DNA of 64,000 bases from Lolliginicoccus lacisalsi (GCF_014841105.1 NZ_JACYWE010000008.1:124001-188000), one strand, 5' to 3'; numbered from the stretch's first letter, positions 44,327-53,149 are shown. Notes: generated by a model from the sequence alone, not told the origin. Program-made: numbers and translations.

Positions 44327-44653
44327 CTAGGCTAGCAGCCCCTCATCGTTGATCTGCCACTGTTCACCTTCACTAGCTGCCGGTTTCGTCACATTCCACA
44401 CCGTGTACGTGCCGTCAGCATCGAAGCTGGCAACGGTGTCAATGTACCCATCCGCGGAGTAATCCGTGGCCACGATCACGCTTTCGCCCACGAGCAAGCG
44501 AGCGCTGTCGTGGATTCCATCACCATTGAGGTCCAGCGAGGGGTTCAGCAGCTCCGGCCTGCACAGCTCCGGCGACACGCCGGCCCGCCCGTCCCGCTCC
44601 CCCAGCAGATCGCCAAGGCACCCCCCGCCCGCGAGCTCATCCGGTGTCCACAT
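44327..44653 (-). CDS. Small EF-hand-like acidic protein (DUF6802-like)
   Basis: A 108-aa protein of unknown function. Its C-terminal half holds two short Asp-rich loops, DLNGDGIHDSARL and DYSADGYIDTVASFDADGTY, resembling FG-GAP/EF-hand-type calcium-binding repeats seen in DUF6802 proteins of Mycobacteriales. No signal peptide or membrane helix is visible. The ATG at 44653 (MWTPDELAGGG) has ggaggg 8 nt upstream; a longer start at 44671 is less well spaced. Cys residues at 18 and 37 could pair. It is an isolated gene between zwf and pckA, both on the same strand. Confidence 0.6.
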   Translation of the reverse strand: MWTPDELAGGGCLGDLLGERDGRAGVSPELCRPELLNPSLDLNGDGIHDSARLLVGESVIVATDYSADGYIDTVASFDADGTYTVWNVTKPAASEGEQWQINDEGLLA

Positions 44654-44752
44654 GGTGCTTGCCCTCCTCATCGCGCGGGGACCTCCCGCCCTGGGACCTC
44701 CCGCACTGGCTTGGACGCGCGAGGCCCCCTCGTTGGTTCCCCGCCGTCGCGG

Positions 44753-44781
44753 AAATCCCAGGGAACAGGAACCCCTGGGAA
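44753..44781 (-). terminator. Weak terminator after zwf
   Basis: 8-bp stem TCCCAGGG/CCCTGGGA (44756-44763 and 44773-44780) immediately after the zwf stop, followed on the minus strand by ATTTCC. Confidence 0.5.
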
Positions 44782-44782
44782 A

Positions 44783-46165
44783 TCAGCGCGCGCCCCACCC
44801 CGCCGGGCCAGGGGTGCCTGCCGGATACTCCTCGAGCGGCACGGCACCCTTGCGCCATGCCTGCTGCACCGGCTCGATGATGCGCCAGCACTGCTCGGCC
44901 ACATCGCCGCGGATCGACAACAGGGGATCCCCGTCGAGGATGCCGTCGAGGACCTCGCCATAAGGCGTCATGTCGCCTTCCGCGAAACGGGCCGAGAGGG
45001 TAACGGGCTCGAGCGTGAAGGGATCCCCGGCCCCATTGATGTTCAGATCGAGGTGCAGGCAGTCCGGGCCCAGGATGATCCGCAGCCGGGGCGGCGACGC
45101 GCAGCCCAGGAATCCGGTGGGCAGGTGCGGCACGGGCTTGAAGGTGATGATGATCTCCTTGCGCGCATCACCGAGGGCCTTGCCGGAGCGCAGGGTGAAT
45201 GGCACCCCGGACCACCGCCAGTTCTCCACGCCCACGGTCACCTCCGCGAGCGTCTCGGTCCCCCGCGCGGGATCGATCCCGTCCTCGTCGGCATAGCTGG
45301 GGAACTCGCGCCCCTCGATGCTTCCGGCGGTATACCGGGCCCGGCGCGATGCCGCAGCGGGATCGCCGCCGTAGGGCCGGGTGGCCCGCAGCACCTGGGC
45401 CATCTCACCGCGCAGGTCCTCGGCATCGAGACCGGCCGGGGGCTCGATGCACACCAGCGCGAGCACGAGCAGCAAGTGGCTCTGGATCATGTCGGTCAGC
45501 GCGCCAGCATGGTCGTAGTAGCCCGCGCGCTCCTCGAGCCCGAGCTTCTCGTCATAGACGATCTCGACGTGATCGACCGAGGTGCTGTTCCACACCGGCT
45601 CGAAGATGCGATTGGCGAACCGCAGGCCGAGCAGGTTGAGCACCGTGGACTTGCCCAGGAAGTGATCGACCCGGTACACCTGCTGCTCCGGGACCAGAGT
45701 GGCCAGCAGGTCGTTGAGCTGCCGCGCGGTCGCCACGCTTGTGCCGAACGGCTTCTCCAGGGCCAGCACCGTGCCGGTCGGCAGCTCGATCCCGCGCATG
45801 GCCTCGCAGGCAGCGATCGCCACGGCCGGTGGCAGCGCGAAGTACACCGCTGGCGCGGTGGGGCAGGCCCCGATGAGCTCGCGCAGCGCGGCTGGGTCAC
45901 CGACATCGGCCTGCAGGTAGCGGGAGCTATCGATGACCCCGCGCAGCCGGGCTTTGGCACTGTCGCTGGCGGGCCTGTCATCGATGCGCAGGGTCTTCTC
46001 GAGGGCACGCTTCCAGTCCGCGTGCGGGATATCCTTGCGGCCCGCCCCGATCAGGCGCACATCAAGATCAGGCTCGGCGTCGAGCAGGCTGCGCAGGCCG
46101 GGCAGGAGCAGCCGGTTGGCGAGATCGCCATTGGCTCCGAGCACGAGCAAGGTGCGGGTCTTCAC
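44783..46165 (-). CDS. zwf: Glucose-6-phosphate dehydrogenase family protein
   Basis: A 460-aa G6PD-type enzyme (oxidation of glucose-6-phosphate to 6-phosphogluconolactone with NADP). The coenzyme motif is GANGDLANRLLLPGL instead of the usual GASGDLA. The substrate motif is RVDHFLGK, with Phe for the common Tyr but the catalytic His and both Lys/Asp contacts kept. EKPFGT and FRSGK-type FTLRSGKAL are present. Sequence divergence suggests the second, non-opcA-linked G6PD group of actinomycetes; a different hexose phosphate is possible. The GTG at 46165 is supported by TAACGT 7 nt upstream. It lies 16 bp after the degenerate GTPase gene on the same strand. Confidence 0.82.
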   Translation of the reverse strand: MKTRTLLVLGANGDLANRLLLPGLRSLLDAEPDLDVRLIGAGRKDIPHADWKRALEKTLRIDDRPASDSAKARLRGVIDSSRYLQADVGDPAALRELIGACPTAPAVYFALPPAVAIAACEAMRGIELPTGTVLALEKPFGTSVATARQLNDLLATLVPEQQVYRVDHFLGKSTVLNLLGLRFANRIFEPVWNSTSVDHVEIVYDEKLGLEERAGYYDHAGALTDMIQSHLLLVLALVCIEPPAGLDAEDLRGEMAQVLRATRPYGGDPAAASRRARYTAGSIEGREFPSYADEDGIDPARGTETLAEVTVGVENWRWSGVPFTLRSGKALGDARKEIIITFKPVPHLPTGFLGCASPPRLRIILGPDCLHLDLNINGAGDPFTLEPVTLSARFAEGDMTPYGEVLDGILDGDPLLSIRGDVAEQCWRIIEPVQQAWRKGAVPLEEYPAGTPGPAGWGAR

Positions 46166-46172
46166 CAACCCC

Positions 46173-46178
46173 ACGTTA
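46173..46178 (-). promoter_or_regulatory. -10 box of zwf (leaderless)
   Basis: TAACGT on the minus strand lies 7 nt before the GTG at 46165, inside the 16-bp gap after the upstream gene. Confidence 0.5.
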
Positions 46179-46181
46179 GGG

Positions 46182-47810
46182 CTATCCGGCCTGTTCCGCT
46201 TGCTCATCGGGGCCGCGCAGGAACGCTACGGCGCGGTCGATGGCCCGGTTCATATCGTTGATCTCGCCGGTCAGCTCGGCGAGCCGGTCGTCCCGGCGCG
46301 CGGTGAGCATCCGCAGGCTCGCCTCGTGATCGGCGATGTTCTCATCGGTACCGGCGATCCTGCGGTCATGCGTCTCGTTGGTGGCGGTGACGAGGTGCTG
46401 CTCGGCAGTGACGAGCCGGTTGGCGACCTCCCGCTCCATCAGTGCCCGCGCTTGGCTGATCTGGGTGGCCGTCCATTCGCGCAAGCGGCCGCGGGCGACG
46501 ACCTGCCGGCGCACGCGCAGCATCCAGAGGGCCACGACCACGCCAAGCAGGAGCGTCAGCGGGATCGCGATCATGTCGATCACGGGCATGAGGGCGAGCG
46601 GCCCGAGGAAGAGCCGGCCGAGCCCGAGCCCGGCCGAGGCGCCGAGCACCGCGATGACGTAATCCTCGGGGCCGCGGCGGGGCATGATGTCCGGGGCCCC
46701 GGCGGTCGCCTGGTCGCTGGCCGCCTCCGCGTCCGGCCGCGGCGTGCTGCCGGTAACCGGTGCGGGCACGGGCAGCGAGCGGGTGGTGAACAGCTCGGTC
46801 GCGTGCTCGGTGATCCGGGCCTCGTTCTGGTCCCGCCCGGCTCGCACGAGCTGCCTGATGCGGGCGGGGTAGTCGGCGAGCGCGCGACCGTCGAGGGCAT
46901 CGATCTCGTTGCGCGCGAGGGCGGCGGTGCTGCTGGACCATCCGGTGACCTCGTGCCCGAGGTCCACGCGGGCCCGCTGGATGTCGGCGCGCACGGTGGT
47001 CAGGTCCTCGGTGCGGCCCGCGCCGCGGGTGCGCAGCAGCTCGGCGCGCACCCGGTGCAGCCGATTGATCTCGGGATTGTTCTGGATATCGCGGCCGATG
47101 CGCTGGCGCGCGGCCTGCGCGTCCTGCAGCGCCCCCACCATCGACCACAGCACGTTGCGAGCGACGTAGTCGGTCCGGGGGGCAGGGAGGCTGTCGAGCA
47201 CAGCGGCATGCAGCGCATCGATCCCGGCGGAGTCAGCGAGCGAGCGGGCGGCCTCGGGATCGGTGTCGCGACGGTCGTTGGCGGCGTGCACGAGCGGGGT
47301 GGCCACGGGATGGATCTCCGCGCCGGTGAAGCGCGGCGTGTGGATCGAGAGCAGCTGGGCGTCACGGTCACGGACCTGCCGCCAGTTGGTGTGCATATCG
47401 GTCTTGGTGATAGCGAAGACGACCTGGTCAACGCTGTGCGCGAGGGAGCGCAGCTCGGCGAGCTCGGTGCTACCGATGGGCCCGGCGGCATCGAACACCA
47501 TCAGCGCCACCGGGATGGTCACGCCATCCTCGTAGCCTGGCTCGAGCTCCCGCTCGACGTAGCGCACGCTGCCGGTCACATCCGTGGCGTTGAGAGCCTC
47601 GATGAGGCCGCCGCGCCCCGGTTCCCCCGCGCCGATCACCACCACGTCGATGACTTCGCGGGTGCGGGGGGCGCGGATGGAGCGCAGTCCCGAGAGCTCG
47701 GCCGCGGATTCCGGCTCATGCGTGGCGAGCGTGCGATGGAGGTCATCGGCGAGCATGCGCGCGGCTACATTGTCCTGGATGGCGGCGCGGACGGCCTCGT
47801 TGGTGCTCAC
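46182..47810 (-). CDS. Dynamin-like GTPase-fold membrane protein with degenerate P-loop (Rv0210-like)
   Basis: A 542-aa protein. A GTPase-like domain at about 55-200 has the P-loop position VIGAGEPGRGGLIEAL (Arg-Gly-Gly in place of Gly-Lys-Ser/Thr), a G3-like DAAGPIG and a good G4 motif ITKTDMH. A long helical region with many Arg/Glu heptads follows. Two adjacent membrane helices (about 395-450) and a final helical tail complete the protein, the layout of bacterial dynamin-like or Rv0210-type proteins. Nucleotide hydrolysis is doubtful because of the P-loop. The GTG at 47810 overlaps the upstream stop (GTGA), so it is coupled to the Rv0209-like gene. A membrane-remodelling or scaffold role is inference. 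Confidence 0.75.
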   Translation of the reverse strand: MSTNEAVRAAIQDNVAARMLADDLHRTLATHEPESAAELSGLRSIRAPRTREVIDVVVIGAGEPGRGGLIEALNATDVTGSVRYVERELEPGYEDGVTIPVALMVFDAAGPIGSTELAELRSLAHSVDQVVFAITKTDMHTNWRQVRDRDAQLLSIHTPRFTGAEIHPVATPLVHAANDRRDTDPEAARSLADSAGIDALHAAVLDSLPAPRTDYVARNVLWSMVGALQDAQAARQRIGRDIQNNPEINRLHRVRAELLRTRGAGRTEDLTTVRADIQRARVDLGHEVTGWSSSTAALARNEIDALDGRALADYPARIRQLVRAGRDQNEARITEHATELFTTRSLPVPAPVTGSTPRPDAEAASDQATAGAPDIMPRRGPEDYVIAVLGASAGLGLGRLFLGPLALMPVIDMIAIPLTLLLGVVVALWMLRVRRQVVARGRLREWTATQISQARALMEREVANRLVTAEQHLVTATNETHDRRIAGTDENIADHEASLRMLTARRDDRLAELTGEINDMNRAIDRAVAFLRGPDEQAEQAG

Positions 47811-48841
47811 TGCGCGCATCCCTGCGCGATCCGCACCATGTGCTGGTACTCGGCGAGGGCCGCCCGGGCCGCGCGCGGGCTCGTCGCGGCACGCGAACGG
47901 GCTCGCGATCGCGCGGCGCGCTCGATCAGCGTGGCCTGGTCCTCGTCCCCTGCCAGCGGTTCCCACGGCAGGCCGCGCAATGGCGCGGCGGCCTCGGTGC
48001 CACCGAGACGCGCGTTCCCGGCACGCTCGGCCGATTGGGTCCATAGGGCGTGCGCGAGCCGCTCCCGCAGTGCACCGATCCCGCTGTGTTGCTGCATCAG
48101 CCCTCCAATATCGTCGAGCGCCAGGGACTGGTTCGCCCGCAGCGCATCCACCGCGATCCTGATGCCCGTCAGGTCGAGGACCTGCAGCAGGCGCTGCCGC
48201 TGCTCGGGCTCGATAGCGGTTGCTCCCCGGGCGAACAAGTCGCCGGCGAGCCAGTACGCCTCCGTGCCGTGCGCCGATGCGCTGGCGAGCGCCCGCAGTG
48301 ACCCGAGGTCAGCGAGTGTGAGCACGCGCGGCGCCCGGGCGTGGAGCGCGCTGAGGGCAACCACGTCCATTGTGGGATCACCATCGGCCGAACTAGCGTG
48401 ATGACGCGCCGAAACCCGCGAATCGCCGTGCGATGGGCGGCGCGGGGGCCACCACAGGTCGGCTCGCGCGCGCACGGCGATGACCCTGGAGCGGGGCTCC
48501 TCGCTGCGGGGCTGCTCGCTGCGGGGTTGCTCGCTGCGGCCTCCCAGGCTCCCCGAGTGATCATCGGTCGTCAGCGCGGCGAGCGCGGCACGGTCCTCCC
48601 GCCGCGAACGCTGGCCGAGGACGTGCACCACCACCCCGCGCGACGCTGGCGGAGTGCCCTCCCACTCGATCGTGCCCGCGATGGTGATCTGGCCCTCGCG
48701 CACCTCGAGCCACCGCCCTCCGGCTGGTGATTCGCCCGGCCACCAGGCGCGGATCTCCGCGGCCAGCGTGGACACCCCGGAACCGGGCGTGCCAATGACC
48801 TGGACCAGTCCAGCGCAAGGCGCGATCTGCTGCTCCCCCAT
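47807..48841 (-). CDS. P-loop-like protein, partner of the dynamin-like gene (Rv0209-like)
   Basis: A 344-aa protein of unknown function. It starts with a P-loop-like segment VIGTPGSGVSTLA, where Val replaces the essential Lys. A variable Arg/Ser/Glu/Pro stretch follows (about 104-118), made of a RSEQP/RSEEP unit encoded by a 15-bp tandem repeat near 48495-48540. The rest is Ala/Arg/Leu-rich helix. It is the positional counterpart of Rv0209 (361 aa), between pckA and trmB. The ATG at 48841 has gaggggggac upstream. It is translationally coupled to the following gene by a 4-bp overlap. The two degenerate P-loop proteins probably act together. Confidence 0.7.
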   Translation of the reverse strand: MGEQQIAPCAGLVQVIGTPGSGVSTLAAEIRAWWPGESPAGGRWLEVREGQITIAGTIEWEGTPPASRGVVVHVLGQRSRREDRAALAALTTDDHSGSLGGRSEQPRSEQPRSEEPRSRVIAVRARADLWWPPRRPSHGDSRVSARHHASSADGDPTMDVVALSALHARAPRVLTLADLGSLRALASASAHGTEAYWLAGDLFARGATAIEPEQRQRLLQVLDLTGIRIAVDALRANQSLALDDIGGLMQQHSGIGALRERLAHALWTQSAERAGNARLGGTEAAAPLRGLPWEPLAGDEDQATLIERAARSRARSRAATSPRAARAALAEYQHMVRIAQGCAQ

Positions 48842-48964
48842 GTCGTCCCCCCTCGAGCGATCTCCCCGGTCCTAGTGTGGCCGGGCGCTCCTGGCTACGC
48901 CAAACACTTCGGGCGCGGCAGCCCCCATGGTGGTGTTTCCAGTCGCATCAGGGACGATAGGCAC

Positions 48965-49738
48965 GTGCCGAGTGATTCACGCCCCCAGCAGTCCCCGTCC
49001 ACGCCCGAGCCCGCCACCGGTTCCGGCGATAGCGCCGCCAGCCCGGCTGGCGGTCAGGGCGACGCGCCCGCCCACCCACGGATCACCAGCTGCCGCACCC
49101 GCACCGGGGTGCTCAAGCCAACCCGCCAGGATGTGTGGGACCGGCAGTGGGGCATCCTGGGCCGCGATGCCAGCGACGCCCCGCTCGACGCCAGCGAATG
49201 GTTCGGCAGGGAAGCCCCGCTCGTGGTGGAGATCGGCTGCGGCACGGGCACCGCGACCGCCGACATGGCTCTCGCCGAGCCGGGCATCAACCTCGTCGCC
49301 ATCGATGTGTACAAGCCGGGCCTCGCCAAGCTGCTACAGCTCATCGAGGACAACGGCATCAGCAACATCCGGGTGCTGCGCGGCGATGCCGTGTCGATCC
49401 TCGAGGACATGCTCGGGCCGGGCTCGGTCGACGGCTTCCGGGTGTTCTTCCCCGATCCGTGGCCGAAGAAGCGCCACCACAAGCGCCGGCTGCTCACGAC
49501 AGCGATGTTCCACCTCATGGCGACGCGGCTGCGACCGGGCGGGGGCGTTCACGTCGCGACCGATCATTCCGAGTACGCTGAGTTCATCGAGGAATCCGGC
49601 AACGCTGAGCCGCTGCTCGGCCCGGTCACGTGGCCGTGGCCGATGAGCAGTGTCCGCCTGGAGACCAAGTTCGAGGGCCGGGCGGCCCGCATCGGTAACT
49701 CCATATCCGACTTCGCATGGGGGAAGCTTCCACGATGA
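48965..49738 (+). CDS. trmB: tRNA (guanine-N7-)-methyltransferase
   Basis: Makes m7G46 in the variable loop of tRNA using SAM; 257 aa. The SAM motif is VVEIGCGTGTATADMA. The family signature is FRVFFPDPWPKKRHHKRRL, and the active-site region is VHVATDHSEYAEF. About 35 N-terminal residues are a Pro/Ser-rich extension. It matches Rv0208c in neighbourhood. The GTG at 48965 is chosen on homologous length; GACGAT 6 nt before it is a weak -10 box. Its stop overlaps the NYN gene start as ATGA. Confidence 0.93.
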   Translation: MPSDSRPQQSPSTPEPATGSGDSAASPAGGQGDAPAHPRITSCRTRTGVLKPTRQDVWDRQWGILGRDASDAPLDASEWFGREAPLVVEIGCGTGTATADMALAEPGINLVAIDVYKPGLAKLLQLIEDNGISNIRVLRGDAVSILEDMLGPGSVDGFRVFFPDPWPKKRHHKRRLLTTAMFHLMATRLRPGGGVHVATDHSEYAEFIEESGNAEPLLGPVTWPWPMSSVRLETKFEGRAARIGNSISDFAWGKLPR

Positions 49739-50430
49739 GCCTCAGCAACGACGACACTGCCAGCCACGCGGGCGGCCCTGCCGGCCCGAGCGGGGGCGGC
49801 CGTCGTCGGCGCGTGCTCCTCGTCTGGGACGCGCCCAACCTCGATATGGGGCTCGGCGCGATCCTCGGTGGCCGCCCCACGGCCGCGTACCGCCCGCGCT
49901 TCGATGCCCTCGGCCGATGGTTGCTGCAGCGCACCGCCGAGATCGAGCGCAGCACCGGGGCCCCCGCCGGCTCGCTCGAGCCCGAGGCGACCGTCTTCAC
50001 CAACATCGCTCCCGGCAGCGCCGATGTGGTGCGCCCCTGGGTCGAGGCACTGCGCAACGTTGGTTTCGCGGTGTTCGCCAAGCCCAAGATCGACGATGAC
50101 AGCGATGTCGATGCGGACATGCTGGATCACATCGAGATGCGCCATGCCACCGACGGCCTCGCCGGCCTCATGGTCGCGTCCGCGGATGGGCAGGCGTTCC
50201 GGGAGCCGCTCGAGGAGCTCGCCGAGGACGACGTGCCCGTGCAGGTCATCGGGTTCCGCGAGCACGCGAGCTGGGCCGTGTCCTCGACGCTCCTGCAGTT
50301 CGTGGACCTCGAGGACATCACCGGGGTCTTCCGCGAGCCGTTGCCCCGGGTCAGCCTGGAGTCGCTGCCCGACGAGGGCGCCTGGCTGCAGCCGTTCCGG
50401 CCGCTTGCGGCGTTGCTCACCATACGCTGA
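49735..50430 (+). CDS. NYN domain protein (PIN-like ribonuclease fold, Rv0207c-like)
   Basis: A 231-aa protein with an NYN domain. It opens RRVLLVWDAPNLDMGLGAIL (first acidic residue plus Asn), the middle has KIDDDSDVDADMLDHIEM with the acidic cluster, and later GLMVASADGQAFREPLEEL. These acidic positions resemble the metal site of PIN/NYN nucleases, so RNA cleavage is plausible but unproven. The ATGA overlap with trmB and gggggaag upstream indicate translational coupling, suggesting tRNA or RNA metabolism. It is conserved next to mmpL3 in mycobacteria. Confidence 0.85.
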   Translation: MSLSNDDTASHAGGPAGPSGGGRRRRVLLVWDAPNLDMGLGAILGGRPTAAYRPRFDALGRWLLQRTAEIERSTGAPAGSLEPEATVFTNIAPGSADVVRPWVEALRNVGFAVFAKPKIDDDSDVDADMLDHIEMRHATDGLAGLMVASADGQAFREPLEELAEDDVPVQVIGFREHASWAVSSTLLQFVDLEDITGVFREPLPRVSLESLPDEGAWLQPFRPLAALLTIR

Positions 50431-50507
50431 CATCCGCCCCACGTTCTGCCACTGTTGGAGGTCGTGGCTGCCGCGGCAGAGGGATAGCTCGTTCGAAGGA
50501 GTACACA

Positions 50508-52709
50508 TTGTTCGCGAAGGCGGGCCAGTTCGTCTACACCGCGCGGTTCACCGTCCTCGCCGTGATGGTTGGGCTCCTGCTCGCCGCTGGCGCCTACGGC
50601 CTCGGGCTGGGAGATCGCCTGTCGCAGAGCGGCTGGGATGATCCGGGCAGCGAGTCCGTCGCCGCCGCCCGCATCGTCAACGAGAACTTCGGCCGCGACA
50701 ATCGCGGCGACATCGTCGTGCTCTTCACCGCCCCCGAGGGAAGCACTGTCGACGATCCCGCGTTCGCCGCGGAGGCCGAGGAACTGCTCGCCGGGGTGCG
50801 CGAGCGCAATCCGGACGAGGTGCACTTCGTCGAGTCCTACTGGACCTCCGGCTTCAGTGTCATGGCTACCCGCGACCGCCAGCATGCGATCGCCAGCGTT
50901 GGCCTGCTCGGCGCCAACGACACCGAGGTGCTCGCGAACTACCAGGCGATCGAGCCGCAACTGCTCGATACCAGCCTGGATGTGGAGCTCGCTGGGCTGC
51001 AGCCGGTGGCCAACGCGCTGAGCAAGGGCATGGAGGACGACATCAAGCGGATGGAGCTGATCGCGCTCCCCGCCGTCGCCGTGCTGCTGTTCCTCATCTT
51101 CCGCGGCGTCGTCGCCGCGGCCCTGCCGGTGATCACCGGGGTGCTCACCGTGGCCGGGGCCTGGGGCGTGACGCGCCTGCTGACCAGCGTGGTCGAGGTC
51201 AACGTGTTCGCGCAGTCCGTGATCTCCCTGATCGGTCTCGGTCTCGCCATCGACTATGGATTGTTCGTGGTGAGCCGCTACCGGGAGGAGCTCGCGGAAG
51301 GTTACGACGTGCGGGATGCTGTCCGAAGAACCGTGGCTACCGCGGGCCGCACCGTGGTGTTCTCCGCGACGATCATCGCGATCAGCCTCGGCGGACTGCT
51401 GGTGTTCCCGCAGGGCTTCCTCAAGTCCGTCGCGTATGGCGCGATCGCGGCCGTGACCATCGCGGCGCTGCTCGCGGTGACCCTGCTGCCAGCGATGCTG
51501 TCGATCCTGGGGCGCCGCATCGATGCGCTCGGGTTCGCCCGCATGCGCCCGACGCTGCCCGCCGGGGAGATGCAGCACACGTTCTGGGGACGGGTCGCGA
51601 ACTGGTCGATCAAGCGGCCCATGCGCGTCGCCATCCCCGTGGTCGTGGGCCTGCTCCTGCTGATCATCCCGATCAACAACATCGCGTTCGGTGGGTTGTC
51701 AGAAAAATACCTCCCGCCAGCCAACGAGACCCGGCAGGCGCAGCAGCAGTTCGACGAGCAGTTCCCCGAGTTCCGCACGAAGCCGGTGCAGGTCGTCATC
51801 ACCGGCGACCTCTCCGCCACCGGGCAGGTGCTGCGGCAGGCCAACGCGGTCGAGGGCTTCACCGGCCCGTTCACCCTCGAGCAGCGCAATAGCAACGCCG
51901 TGATGCTCAGCGCCGGGCTGGTCGACGAGGCCGAGTCCGCCACCTCGATCGAGCAACTGCGCGCGATGGACGTCCCCGACGGCACCGAGGTGCTTGTCGG
52001 TGGCGGGCCAGCCATCGAGCGCGACAGCATCGATGCGATGGTCGAGACGTTCCCGTACATGGCGGTGATGGTCATCGTCTTCACGACGCTGCTGATGTTC
52101 CTCGCGTTCGGCTCCCTCACCATGCCCATCAAGGCGGTGGCCATGACCGGCATGAGCCTGGGCTCCACCCTCGGCATCCTCACCTGGATCTTCGTCGAGG
52201 GCCACGGCGCCGGGCTGCTCGACTTCACCCCGGGCCCGCTGATGGCCGCGGTGGTGGTGCTGATCATCGCGATCATCTATGGCCTCTCCACCGACTACGA
52301 GGTGTTCCTCGTCTCCCGCATGGGCGAGGCGAGGGCGCGTGGCGCGTCCCCCACCGAGGCCATCCGGATGGGAACCGCGCAGACAGGTCACATCATCACG
52401 GCCGCGGCACTGATCCTGATCGTGGTGACCGGCGCGTTCAGCCTCTCGGAGATCGCGATGATGAAGTACATCGCGTTCGGCATGATTGCTGCCCTCATCA
52501 TCGACGCGACCGTGATCCGCATGCTCCTCGTCCCCGCGGTGATGGCGATGCTGGGCGACGAGTGCTGGTGGGCGCCGGAATGGATGAAGCGCATCCAGCG
52601 GCGCATCGGCCTGCAGGAGCATGAGCTCGCCGATGAGCTCGGCCATGACGATGCCGAGCCCGTCGGTGATTCCGCGACGGCTGGCCCCGTGCCGGACCGC
52701 GTCGGCTAG
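50508..52709 (+). CDS. mmpL3: Mycolate-lipid (trehalose monomycolate) flippase MmpL3
   Basis: RND-family transporter of 733 aa that moves trehalose monomycolate to the periplasm using proton motive force. It starts MFAKAGQFVYTARF and shows the internal repeat of RND proteins. Helix 1 and two porter domains (about 40-180 and 395-520) flank two helix bundles. The two Asp-Tyr proton-relay pairs are present: Asp249-Tyr250 in GLAIDYGLF and Asp596-Tyr597 in GLSTDYEVF. The start codon is TTG at 50508, with gaaggag 6 nt upstream. The protein is about 200 residues shorter than M. tuberculosis MmpL3 (944 aa) because the cytoplasmic C-terminal domain is nearly absent. Neighbours trmB and NYN match Rv0206c-Rv0208c. 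Confidence 0.95.
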   Translation: MFAKAGQFVYTARFTVLAVMVGLLLAAGAYGLGLGDRLSQSGWDDPGSESVAAARIVNENFGRDNRGDIVVLFTAPEGSTVDDPAFAAEAEELLAGVRERNPDEVHFVESYWTSGFSVMATRDRQHAIASVGLLGANDTEVLANYQAIEPQLLDTSLDVELAGLQPVANALSKGMEDDIKRMELIALPAVAVLLFLIFRGVVAAALPVITGVLTVAGAWGVTRLLTSVVEVNVFAQSVISLIGLGLAIDYGLFVVSRYREELAEGYDVRDAVRRTVATAGRTVVFSATIIAISLGGLLVFPQGFLKSVAYGAIAAVTIAALLAVTLLPAMLSILGRRIDALGFARMRPTLPAGEMQHTFWGRVANWSIKRPMRVAIPVVVGLLLLIIPINNIAFGGLSEKYLPPANETRQAQQQFDEQFPEFRTKPVQVVITGDLSATGQVLRQANAVEGFTGPFTLEQRNSNAVMLSAGLVDEAESATSIEQLRAMDVPDGTEVLVGGGPAIERDSIDAMVETFPYMAVMVIVFTTLLMFLAFGSLTMPIKAVAMTGMSLGSTLGILTWIFVEGHGAGLLDFTPGPLMAAVVVLIIAIIYGLSTDYEVFLVSRMGEARARGASPTEAIRMGTAQTGHIITAAALILIVVTGAFSLSEIAMMKYIAFGMIAALIIDATVIRMLLVPAVMAMLGDECWWAPEWMKRIQRRIGLQEHELADELGHDDAEPVGDSATAGPVPDRVG

Positions 52710-52717
52710 CCCCGGGC

Positions 52718-53149
52718 ATGGCGCGCGCCGCGACCGTCCTCGCCGGGCAGGGGCCAGCCATCGCGGTGGTGTCCCTGGGCGGCGCGCTGGGCGCAGCCTC
52801 CCGGCATGGGCTGTCGCTGCTCCTGCCGCATGCCGGTGGATTCCCCTGGGCGACGTTGCTGGTCAATGTTTCCGGCTGCCTCGCCATCGGGGCGCTGATC
52901 GTCGTGCTCACCGAGGCGCTGACCGCTCCCCCGCTCGCCCGGCCATTTCTCGGCACGGGCTTCCTCGGCGGATACACCACGTTCTCGGCGTACGCGGGCG
53001 AGGCGGAGGGCCTGCTCTCCGGTGGCAGCATCATGCTCGGCGGGACGTACCTCGTCCTCACTCTGCTCGCCGCGCTGGCAGCGGCTTGGGCTGGAACGCG
53101 CGCCGCCCGCCTCGTGCTCGCGCGGTCCAATGACGGGCAACCACGATGA
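52718..53149 (+). CDS. crcB: Fluoride channel subunit FluC/CrcB 1
   Basis: A 143-aa, four-helix membrane protein. Family motifs are GGALGAASRHGLSLLLP, FPWATLLVNVSGCLAIG and GFLGGYTTFSAYAGEAEGL, containing the conserved Asn, the Phe-box Ser/Thr-Phe-Ser and the central Gly turn. Actinobacterial FluC channels are often dual subunits encoded side by side; this is the first. It starts 8 nt after the mmpL3 stop and overlaps the second subunit as ATGA. No fluoride riboswitch is visible upstream. Confidence 0.93.
   Translation: MARAATVLAGQGPAIAVVSLGGALGAASRHGLSLLLPHAGGFPWATLLVNVSGCLAIGALIVVLTEALTAPPLARPFLGTGFLGGYTTFSAYAGEAEGLLSGGSIMLGGTYLVLTLLAALAAAWAGTRAARLVLARSNDGQPR

Noticed and set aside
52640-52717. 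Fluoride riboswitch before the FluC genes
   Set aside because: Only 8 nt separate mmpL3 from the first FluC gene and no riboswitch pseudoknot is visible.
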